Source: Deltaproteobacteria bacterium | Lineage (GTDB): Bacteria; Myxococcota_A; UBA796; GCA-2862545 | Reading direction: 5' to 3' | Assembly (NCBI GenBank): GCA_019307545.1 | Contig: JAFDJI010000270.1 | Coordinates: 1 to 6,218, forward strand | Length of the DNA stretch: 6,218 bases | Shown: in pieces, positions 1 to 5,502 of the stretch | Layout: every line of letters starts with the position of its first letter | Position numbering within the stretch: position 1 is the stretch's first letter | The notes under the pieces: model-generated | Seen by the model: the letters and a program-made list of their open reading frames with translations, nothing else | Told to the model about the DNA's origin: nothing | The model's database searches: none | Program-made: the position numbers and the translations under genes

Positions 1-746
1 GTCTCGCGGAGCAGGGGCAGCGTCGGGCTCGGAAAGAGCACGTGCTGGAGGAAGAGCGGAGGTAGACGCAGGGCCTTGTGGGTCCAGGAGCGCGACATCA
101 CCGGGAGGAAATAGTTGCCCGGCTCGTTGTACAGGTCCCAGAGGACGACCCGCGAATCGTCGGCGAAGTGGCCGAGGACGCCCTTCACGTAGGCCTCGAG
201 GCGCCCCCAGCGCGTGCGGTCGCGGACGATCCGGGTGCCCGGAGACTGGGCCCAGCGGGAGTTGTGGACCCCCGGGACCGGCTCGGGCTGCTGGCCGGAC
301 GTCGGGTCGGGGAACCAGCAGTCGTCGAAGAGGACGGGCATCGTCTGGAGGCCATGCCGGTCGGCGATGCCGAAAAAGCGGTCGATCCGGTCCCGGAAGC
401 CCACAGCGTCGTCCTTCCAGGTGAGATCGTGCAGGAAGACGCGAACGATGTTGAACCCGAGGTCCGCGGCCCACCCCAACTCCCGGTCGAGGGTGTCCGG
501 GTCGAAGGTCTCCCCCTGCCACATCTCCAACTGGTTGACGGCGGTGCTCGGGGTGAAATTGCACCCGACCAACCAGGGCTGGGCGTCGTACCAGTCGTCG
601 GCTCGTTCGGCGGTCCAGCGTTCTCCGCTGATGAAGTGGATCGCCGCTAGGCCTCCCGGGCCGGCGCGGGCTGCCCGGGGGTCGGGCACGTTCCCACGTG
701 GGTACTCGAGACGTCCTCGCCCGAGCCCCTCCTCGTCGCGCTCCAT
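1..746 (-). CDS. GH5-like (clan GH-A) glycoside hydrolase, N-terminal part, runs off left edge
   Basis: The minus strand is open from the left edge to about 746 and encodes a (beta/alpha)8-barrel glycosidase of the cellulase/GH5-like type, often annotated as cellulase-family glycosylhydrolase or 1,4-beta-xylanase. Seen: QPWLVGCNFTPSTAVNQLEM near the N-terminus, then GWAADLGFNIVRVFLHD, MPVLFDDCWFPDP, GVHNSRWAQSP, LEAYVKGV and WDLYNEPGN. The Glu of NEP (residue 208 from ATG 746, codon 125-123) should be the acid/base catalyst. The nucleophile Glu and the rest of the barrel lie beyond the edge, so substrate cannot be assigned. The start is uncertain: ATG 746 is the first ATG, but its upstream Shine-Dalgarno is poor and residues 1-30 do not look conserved. 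GTG at 689 is an alternative. No signal peptide is visible, which suggests a cytoplasmic enzyme. It is divergent from the MBL gene, 44 bp away. Function is family-level only. Confidence 0.85.
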   Translation of the reverse strand, partial: MERDEEGLGRGRLEYPRGNVPDPRAARAGPGGLAAIHFISGERWTAERADDWYDAQPWLVGCNFTPSTAVNQLEMWQGETFDPDTLDRELGWAADLGFNIVRVFLHDLTWKDDAVGFRDRIDRFFGIADRHGLQTMPVLFDDCWFPDPTSGQQPEPVPGVHNSRWAQSPGTRIVRDRTRWGRLEAYVKGVLGHFADDSRVVLWDLYNEPGNYFLPVMSRSWTHKALRLPPLFLQHVLFPSPTLPLLRE

Positions 747-790
747 GCCCGCGACCAGATAGGGTCCTTGCCCAATGGGAGGCCGGGACC

Positions 791-1585
791 ATGCGAGTCC
801 ACCACCTGTGTGTCGCCACCATGTGCCCGCTAGCGGGACGCCTGGTGAACACCCACGGGCGGCTGGTGTGCCATGCATTGCTGCTCGAGCTTGACGCGGG
901 TCTTGTCCTTGTCGCGACCGGCCTCGGCGAAGCCGCCCTCGCGGACCCCACCCGCCTCGGGCCCACCCGTTGGGTCTCGGGCTTCGATCTCGACCCCGAT
1001 GGGACCGCCCTGTCACGCATCCGGGCTCTGGGACTCGACCCCGCCGACGTGCGCCACGTGGTGCTCACCCACTTGGACCCGGACCACGCCGGGGGCCTGT
1101 CCGACTTCCCCGAGGCCGCGGTCCACGTACACACCCTCGAGTTGGAAATGGCTCGCCGCCGCGCCGGACCACACCGGGTGCGCTACCGCCCCGCCCAGTG
1201 GGCGCACGGACCCAAGTGGCAGCCCAGCGAACCGAGCGGAGAGTCCTGGCTGGGGTTCGAAGCCGTGCGCGACCTGCCGGGGCTGCCTCCGGAGGTGCTG
1301 TTGGTACCGCTGTTCGGGCATTCGCCAGGCCACTGCGGGGTGGCCGTGGACTGCGGCGACCGGTGGCTCCTGCACTGCGGCGACGCCTACTTCCACGCCG
1401 GCGAGATGGACCGTGACACCCCGCGAAGCTCAATCGGACTCTCGATCTTCCAGCGCTTGGCATGCGACGACCACCGCGCCCGGCTCCACAATCGGGACCG
1501 CCTGCGGGCCTTGAAGCGTGACCAGGGAGATCACGTCGAGGTCTTCTGCGCGCACGATCCGGACGAGCTCGATCGATATGGATGA
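791..1585 (+). CDS. MBL-fold metallo-hydrolase
   Basis: A 264-residue metallo-beta-lactamase-fold hydrolase, probably a cytoplasmic zinc or dinuclear-metal enzyme cleaving an ester, lactone or similar bond. Seen: the metal motif THLDPDHAGG (H94, D96, D98, H99), GHSPGH (H177, H181), CGDAY (D198) and C-terminal CAHD (H255), so the ligand set is complete. The N-terminal pattern CP-x-x-GRLVNTHGRLVCH is, from memory, typical of a subgroup of these hydrolases. The usual VDTG turn reads VATG (residues 41-44), losing a common Asp that is not a metal ligand. ATG 791 is chosen because GGGAGG lies 8 nt upstream and the protein begins where the fold begins; an upstream in-frame ATG at 698 would add 31 unlikely residues. 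The gene is divergent from the glycosidase. Substrate is unknown; quorum-quenching lactonases, arylsulfatase-like and other MBL members cannot be separated here. Confidence 0.92.
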   Translation: MRVHHLCVATMCPLAGRLVNTHGRLVCHALLLELDAGLVLVATGLGEAALADPTRLGPTRWVSGFDLDPDGTALSRIRALGLDPADVRHVVLTHLDPDHAGGLSDFPEAAVHVHTLELEMARRRAGPHRVRYRPAQWAHGPKWQPSEPSGESWLGFEAVRDLPGLPPEVLLVPLFGHSPGHCGVAVDCGDRWLLHCGDAYFHAGEMDRDTPRSSIGLSIFQRLACDDHRARLHNRDRLRALKRDQGDHVEVFCAHDPDELDRYG

Positions 1586-1960
1586 GGATGACCCACGTGG
1601 GTCGATCCGCGTCGGTGGGACCGAACAACAGAGCCGCGCCGCCCCGCGTGCCAACCGGACTGCGGACCAGCGCTCGCTCGGCCGTCAGTGCGTCACGGCG
1701 CCGCGCACCCTGCGTCCGCCCACCACGCCGCGTCGACGCCACGGCGAATCCCATGGCGAAACCGCGTCTCAGCTTTACATTGGACCCGAGCGCAGCCTGT
1801 CGCCTCGCTCGCGACCACGTGGAGGCCCATGGAACCACCGCGGAGCCTGAATTCGACGACGTGGAAGCCCTCGTACTGGCGCGCCCAGCCACGCGTTGGC
1901 CCCGAGCCTTCCTGGCGAATGGGTTCGGAGCGGTCAGCAGCGCCGCGCCTGATCTGTCCG
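1586..1960. other. intergenic region with no convincing gene
   Basis: About 375 bp between the MBL stop and the preferred start of the lipoprotein gene. Immediately after the MBL stop lies the 12-bp palindrome ACCCACGTGGGT (1591-1602). No T-rich terminator and no clear -35/-10 pair was found. Several reading frames stay open, as expected at this GC content. One starts at ATG 1753 (MAKPRLSFTLDPSAACR), ends at 2034 inside the lipoprotein gene, and has no recognisable domain and a weak Shine-Dalgarno. The in-frame N-terminal extension of the lipoprotein ORF through this region (back to 1688) has a composition unlike an exported protein. The region probably holds the lipoprotein promoter, which I cannot pinpoint. 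Confidence 0.5.
1591..1602. repeat. 12-bp perfect palindrome ACCCACGTGGGT (second copy of its core at 693-702)
   Basis: ACCCACGTGGGT is a perfect palindrome 5 bp after the MBL stop. Its 11-base core CCCACGTGGGT also occurs at 693-703, before the MBL start and inside the 5' part of the glycosidase gene as called here. The two copies bracket the MBL gene. The CACGTG centre recurs elsewhere in the window, also inside coding sequence, so a role as operator is only a possibility. Confidence 0.4.
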
Positions 1961-4228
1961 GTGCCAACTGGCTTCAGCAGGGCGCCGTTCCTGGCGGTCT
2001 TCCTCGCCACCCTGCTGGCGACGGCATGCCGTGAACCCGATCTGCAAACCACGGTGCTCCAAACCTATAGCGAATACGCTGCTTACTCGCCTTTATACCT
2101 ACATTATCCGCTGGACGGCACCCTCTTCCCCCCGGACATCGTCGCCCCGACCTTTCGCTGGGAAGACCCGGAAGCCGTCGACACCTGGGTCGTGGTCCTC
2201 GACCTCCAAGAGCCCCCCGAGCGCCTGGGCTTCCACACCCAACAGCCGACGTGGACACCCCCCGACCCGGTCTGGGAATCGTTCAAGCTGCGATCGGTGA
2301 AACAGCCGGCACGTGTCGCGGTCGTGGGCGTCAACAGCGCCGATCCGACGGCCATCCTCTCGGGGAACGCGATCTCGATCGGCACCTCGGAGGACGAGGT
2401 GGGAGCGCCCCTGTTCTACCGGGACGTGGCCATCCCCTTCGTGGAGGCCGTCAAGGACCCCTCGGTGATCCGCTGGCGGTTCGGAGAGATCTCCTCCAAG
2501 GAGCAGCCGGCAGTCGTCTTGGACGAGCTACCCATCTGCGGCAACTGCCATTCCTTCTCCGTCGACGGGAAGGTCCTGGGAATGGACGTGGACTTCGCGA
2601 ACGACAAGGGCTCCTATGCCGTGGTCGACGTCGAAGAGGAGATGGTCCTCGACCGAAGCCGGATCCTGACCTGGAGCGACTACGAGGGGGAGACCGCCGA
2701 CCCCACCTTCGGCCTGCTGTCCCAAATCTCCCCGGACGGCCGGTACGTGGTGAGCACCGTCGAGGACCGCTCCGTGTTCGTGGTCGCGCCCGGGCTCGCG
2801 TTCTCCCAGCTCTTCTTCCCCATCCAGGGCATCCTGGCCGTCTACTCCAGACAGACCGGCGAGATCCGAGCCCTACCCGGCGCGGACGATCCGGAGTTCG
2901 TCCAGAGCAACCCCACGTGGAGCCCCGACGGGGAGTACATCGTCTTCGCGAGGGCCGAGGCGTACCGCCTGGAGAACCTGCGCCGGCCGGAGGTGGCGCT
3001 GCTGACCCCGGAAGAAGCACACGAGTTCACCGAGGAGGGCAAGACCTTCCAATACGACCTGTACCGGATCCCCTTCAACGAGGGCCGGGGTGGGGTGCCC
3101 GAGCCACTGGCGGGGGCCTTCGACAACGGCATGAGCAACTATTTCCCGAAGTACTCCCCGGACGGGAAGTGGATCGTGTTCTGCAAGGCGAAGAGCTACA
3201 TGCTGCTCCAGCCGGACAGCGAGTTGTACATCGTTCCGGCTGGGGGGGGCGAGGCCCGACGGCTCGAGGCGAACACCCGGCTGATGAACTCCTGGCACAG
3301 CTGGTCCCCCAACAGCCGGTGGCTGGTGTTCTCCTCGAAGGCCAACACGCCGTATACCCAGCTCTTCCTCACCCACATCGACGAAGCGGGGCAGAGCAGC
3401 CCGCCGGTACTGCTCGAGCACTTCGTCGCTTCTGACCGGGCCGCGAACATCCCGGAGTTCGTGAACACGGACGGAGACGCCATCCGGCGGATCCGGGAGC
3501 AGTTCGTGGACGACGTCTCGCACGTGCGGACCGCCTACGCCAACCTCGTGGTGGGCGACACCGAGGGGGCCATCCGCGGGTACCGCAAGGCGCTGGAGCT
3601 CAATCCGGAGAACACCCCGGCCCACGTCAACCTGGGAACACTTCTCTTCCTGCGGGGGGAGCACGAGGAGGCCGAGCACCACCTCTCCGAGGCCCTCCGT
3701 CTCGACCCCGCGAACGTGGAGGCACGGGTCAACCTGGGCGCGCTCCTCTTCGAGCGGGGTCGGATCGGCGAGGCGGAAACCCTGCTGCGCGAGGCCCTGG
3801 AAATCGCCCCAAACGACGCCATGGCGCATCGCAACCTGGGTCACCTCGTGCTCACCCAGCGAAGGTTCGACGACGCGGTGGTGCACTACGCCAGGGCCGT
3901 CGAACTCGAACCGGACGATCCGGACACGCTCCGCAGCCTGGCGTGGGTGCTCTCGACCGCCCCCGAATCCGGGCTGCGTGACGGCGCCAGGGCCCTCGAG
4001 CTTGCCAAGCGCGCATGCGAGCTCACCCACCACCGGGCGGCCCCCCCCCTCGATACCCTGGCGGCAGCCCATGCCGAGTCCGGCGAGTTCGAAGAGGCTA
4101 CTTCCGTGGCGGTGAGAGCGATGTTCATGGCCCGGGCTTCGGGAGACCACGACCTGGCACGGCAGATCGAGGGGCGGCTCCTCCTGTACGAGAAGGCGCG
4201 ACCCTACCGCCTCGACCGCGGCCCCTGA
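1961..4228 (+). CDS. predicted lipoprotein: CxxCH motif, PD40/TolB-like beta-propeller, C-terminal TPR array
   Basis: A 755-residue predicted exported protein from GTG 1961. Residues 1-23 look like a lipoprotein signal: R7, a hydrophobic stretch, then LLATAC with C23 as the lipidated residue. A at -3 is a weaker lipobox than the usual L. Residues 24-190 are a beta-rich region beginning YPLDGTLFPPDIVAPTFRW. LPICGNCHSFSVDG (CxxCH at 193-197) is a possible covalent haem-c site. PD40/WD40-like blades follow, with ISPDG (256-260), WSPDG (320-324), YSPDG (398-402) and WSPN (448-451). From about 520 there are some five or six TPR-like repeats, for example AHVNLGTLLFLRGEHEEAEH, and a LAWVLSTAPESGLRDGARAL segment common in bacterial TPR proteins. 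The fold suggests a periplasmic or surface scaffold or sensor, with no enzymatic motif. The start is uncertain: in-frame ATGs at 1919, 1829 and 1688 exist, but GTG 1961 gives the best signal length; none has a well-spaced Shine-Dalgarno. A run of nine C (4041-4049) keeps the frame. Confidence 0.88.
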   Translation: MPTGFSRAPFLAVFLATLLATACREPDLQTTVLQTYSEYAAYSPLYLHYPLDGTLFPPDIVAPTFRWEDPEAVDTWVVVLDLQEPPERLGFHTQQPTWTPPDPVWESFKLRSVKQPARVAVVGVNSADPTAILSGNAISIGTSEDEVGAPLFYRDVAIPFVEAVKDPSVIRWRFGEISSKEQPAVVLDELPICGNCHSFSVDGKVLGMDVDFANDKGSYAVVDVEEEMVLDRSRILTWSDYEGETADPTFGLLSQISPDGRYVVSTVEDRSVFVVAPGLAFSQLFFPIQGILAVYSRQTGEIRALPGADDPEFVQSNPTWSPDGEYIVFARAEAYRLENLRRPEVALLTPEEAHEFTEEGKTFQYDLYRIPFNEGRGGVPEPLAGAFDNGMSNYFPKYSPDGKWIVFCKAKSYMLLQPDSELYIVPAGGGEARRLEANTRLMNSWHSWSPNSRWLVFSSKANTPYTQLFLTHIDEAGQSSPPVLLEHFVASDRAANIPEFVNTDGDAIRRIREQFVDDVSHVRTAYANLVVGDTEGAIRGYRKALELNPENTPAHVNLGTLLFLRGEHEEAEHHLSEALRLDPANVEARVNLGALLFERGRIGEAETLLREALEIAPNDAMAHRNLGHLVLTQRRFDDAVVHYARAVELEPDDPDTLRSLAWVLSTAPESGLRDGARALELAKRACELTHHRAAPPLDTLAAAHAESGEFEEATSVAVRAMFMARASGDHDLARQIEGRLLLYEKARPYRLDRGP

Positions 4229-4243
4229 GGCGTCACCGGGACG

Positions 4244-4263
4244 GCAGGCCGCTCGGAGCCTGC
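4244..4263. terminator. small GC hairpin between convergent stops, possible bidirectional terminator
   Basis: GCAGGC (4244-4249) and GCCTGC (4258-4263) form a 6-bp perfect stem with an 8-nt loop, lying in the 45 bp between the convergent stops of the lipoprotein gene (4228) and trmO (4274). No T-tract follows on either strand, so intrinsic termination would be weak. Position is the main argument. Confidence 0.35.
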
Positions 4264-4273
4264 GCCCATGGCG

Positions 4274-4813
4274 TCAGGTGTCCTCCGGCGTCTCCTCGGC
4301 GTCGAGGTGGAACCGCTCGTCGGCAACTGTTCGCAATGGCGCACCGCGACGCGCCGCCTCCAACCGGGTTTCCAGCCAGCCGCAGGTCACCTCCCCACGC
4401 GGATCGAGCGCGGGGACGTAGGGCTTGATGTCCAAGAGCGGGGTGCCGTCGAGCATGTCGACCCCCGCCACGCGCAGCGTGTGTCCCTCGACCGCCACCA
4501 GCTTCACCACGGTCAAACCGATGGGGTTGGGCCGCCTCGGGGCCCGGGTGGCGAACACCCCCCGCAGCACGTCGTCCAAGTAGGGGGTGACCCGGAGCGC
4601 GTACCCGCGTGACCGGTGAAAGGCGAACAGCAGGATGACGTGGCTGAAGCCCTCCAGGTCGGAGAGCCCGTCGGCATACTCGGCCGCGACCTCCACGGTT
4701 CCCTCCGCATCCCCCGAGAACGCACCCTGGATGGGGGTGCCCTCGGCGCCCTCGAAGGGCGTGTGGATGACGCCGATCGGGCGAACGACGAACTCGTTCT
4801 CATGGCTCGACAT
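4274..4813 (-). CDS. trmO: tRNA (N6-threonylcarbamoyladenosine(37)-N6)-methyltransferase TrmO / TsaA family
   Basis: A 179-residue TrmO (YaeB/TsaA, Pfam UPF0066) protein. In E. coli this SAM-dependent enzyme N6-methylates t6A37 of tRNA-Thr to m6t6A, tuning ACY decoding. Seen: PIGVIHTPF (12-20), SDLEGFSHVILLFAFH (51-66), RGVFATRAPRRPNPIGLT (84-101), the most diagnostic block, and VDMLDGTPLLDIKPYVP (118-134). Length matches the short forms that lack the C-terminal extension of the roughly 235-residue E. coli protein. ATG 4813 is preceded by purine-rich GGAGGAGGACGGAGG. It lies 168 bp downstream of the DUF5320-like gene on the same strand, so it could be co-transcribed from the sigma-54 promoter, but the gap is long and it may have its own promoter. 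It is convergent with the lipoprotein gene. Not every TrmO-family homologue has been shown to act on tRNA. Confidence 0.94.
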   Translation of the reverse strand: MSSHENEFVVRPIGVIHTPFEGAEGTPIQGAFSGDAEGTVEVAAEYADGLSDLEGFSHVILLFAFHRSRGYALRVTPYLDDVLRGVFATRAPRRPNPIGLTVVKLVAVEGHTLRVAGVDMLDGTPLLDIKPYVPALDPRGEVTCGWLETRLEAARRGAPLRTVADERFHLDAEETPEDT

Positions 4814-4981
4814 CCGCCTCCGTCCTCCTCCTGGCCAGATTCGGGCCGAAACGCTTCATGTGATGCCAGAGGAATCGCCAGCCTCGACTTCAGCCATCGC
4901 GAGCATAGCCGCGCAGCGGCGTTCTCGCCTTGGAAGGCTCTGGTAGTCGCTCCTATCTCGGCCGGAACCGGACACTCGCCA

Positions 4982-5275
4982 TCAGGCCTTCTCATCGGGG
5001 GTTTCGGCCGCTGCGGGGGGCACGTTCACGCGCGAGCGCAGGTCCGCAATCTCCTCCACGAGCTTCGTCAGCATGCCGAGAATGCCGATGGGCGCATCCC
5101 AGTCACGGCGCCCACCACCTCTGCCACCCCGCCCGCCGCCTCGTCCTCTGCCGCGTCCACGACCGCGTCCTCGACCGGAACCCACGTCGCCAGCCCCTGC
5201 CGGCGCACAGTTTCCATCTCCCCAACCACTGCCTGGGCCTTCGCCCATCGGTCCCTTTCCATCAAACCTTGGCAT
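4982..5275 (-). CDS. small Gly/Arg-rich DUF5320-like protein
   Basis: A 97-residue protein. MPRFDGKGPMGEGPGSGWGD with a single Cys at 23 matches the start of DUF5320-type proteins (typically MP-x-x-DGTGPMG-x-GP-x-TGRG...C). Residues 34-57 are an RG/RGG-rich tract. Residues 61-83 (PIGILGMLTKLVEEIADLRS) form a probable amphipathic or coiled-coil helix, as in family members. The family has no settled function. It often lies near NifX/NifB-like dinitrogenase-cofactor proteins and Mrp/MinD-like ATPases in anaerobes, but none is in this window. ATG 5275 is firmly supported by AGGAGG 5 nt upstream (5286-5281) and by the family start; the frame stays open upstream to 5464 but is not protein-like there. 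A sigma-54 promoter lies just upstream. Next upstream is the membrane rhodanese-like gene, and trmO follows downstream. A role in metal-cluster or sulfur handling is inference from family context. Confidence 0.87.
   Translation of the reverse strand: MPRFDGKGPMGEGPGSGWGDGNCAPAGAGDVGSGRGRGRGRGRGRGGGRGGRGGGRRDWDAPIGILGMLTKLVEEIADLRSRVNVPPAAAETPDEKA
5105..5176 (-). repeat. low-complexity RG/RGG tract within the DUF5320-like gene
   Basis: This 72-nt stretch encodes six RG dipeptides followed by GG-R-GG-R-GGG-RR (residues 34-57). The arginines use mixed codons (cga, cgc, cgt, aga, cgg), so the tract is conserved at protein level rather than being a fresh DNA slippage repeat. RGG-rich tracts can bind nucleic acid; that role here is a guess. 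Confidence 0.8.
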
Positions 5276-5280
5276 CTCGT

Positions 5281-5286
5281 CCTCCT
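5281..5286 (-). promoter_or_regulatory. strong ribosome binding site fixing the DUF5320-like start
   Basis: On the minus strand AGGAGG lies 5 nt before ATG 5275. It decides the start against the longer open frame reaching 5464. Confidence 0.85.
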
Positions 5287-5322
5287 GTTCGAGTCCATCG
5301 AACGGCTTCCGCTCCGTGGAAC

Positions 5323-5338
5323 AGCAATCCACGTGCCA
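5323..5338 (-). promoter_or_regulatory. sigma-54 (RpoN) -24/-12 promoter
   Basis: The minus strand reads TGGCACGTGGATTGCT from 5338 to 5323, preceded by CCCT. This matches the full sigma-54 consensus YTGGCACG-N4-TTGCW. GG (5337-5336) and GC (5325-5324) have the required spacing, with 12 nt from the second G to the C. Predicted transcription start is near 5312, giving a 5' leader of about 37 nt that contains AGGAGG and leads into the DUF5320-like gene. Orientation, spacing and leader length all agree. Such a promoter needs an AAA+ enhancer-binding protein, which is not encoded in this window. Confidence 0.85.
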
Positions 5339-5447
5339 AGGGCTCCACACCGCCGACAAAACCCTTTCACACCCTGCTCTTGGCGTTCCCGGGCGCGTTC
5401 CGGAAAAGGAAACGACTGCACCAATTCGTTCCATTCCAGTTGCGCAC

Positions 5448-5463
5448 TGAAACGATCGTTTCA
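5448..5463. promoter_or_regulatory. 16-bp perfect palindrome, likely enhancer-binding-protein site
   Basis: TGAAACGATCGTTTCA is a perfect 16-bp palindrome centred at 5455.5, about 143 bp upstream of the predicted sigma-54 start (5312). That is typical of an upstream activating sequence. Half-sites recur nearer the promoter: GGAAACGA (5408-5415) and TCGTTCCA (5426-5433, one mismatch). A second inverted repeat, GCACTGAA (5444-5451) with TTCAGTGC (5464-5471), overlaps it with its centre shifted by 2 bp. The GAAAC-N4-GTTTC shape also resembles some TetR-family operators such as the PsrA motif, so repressor binding is the alternative. Confidence 0.68.
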
Positions 5464-5502
5464 TTCAGTGCAGGGCATCCGCATCGCTACCGCTCGTCGC
5501 GC

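Noticed and set aside
78..650. Plus-strand 190-residue open frame
   Set aside because: It is the antisense shadow of the glycosidase; the minus strand gives recognisable motifs (QPWLVGCNF, WDLYNEP) and this one gives none.
1688..1960. N-terminal extension of the lipoprotein reading frame back to ATG 1688
   Set aside because: It would put about 91 residues of Pro/Arg/Trp-rich, non-conserved sequence before a clear signal peptide. GTG 1961 gives a normal lipoprotein start.
1582..2034. Plus-strand open frame containing MAKPRLSFTLDPSAACR from ATG 1753
   Set aside because: No recognisable domain, weak Shine-Dalgarno and a 74-bp overlap with the lipoprotein gene. Kept only as a note in the intergenic entry.
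4041..4049. Run of nine C as a possible frameshift or phase-variation site
   Set aside because: The frame continues correctly into a typical TPR segment (LDTLAAAHAESGEFEEA), so there is no sign of a break. A single C run in a GC-rich gene is weak evidence for phase variation.
2873..4150. Minus-strand 425-residue open frame
   Set aside because: Antisense shadow of the PD40/TPR gene, caused by high GC. The Val/Gly/Arg/Glu-rich translation carries no motif.
4908..4920. GCCGC-GCA-GCGGC hairpin downstream of the DUF5320-like gene as a terminator
   Set aside because: Only a 5-bp stem with a 3-nt loop and no T-tract on the minus strand. Common by chance at this GC content.
5068..5424. Minus-strand frame with CRRCGALGTW, looking like a zinc-binding CxxC
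   Set aside because: It overlaps the DUF5320-like gene out of frame, and its CxxC part falls on the sigma-54 promoter region. No Shine-Dalgarno or family match.
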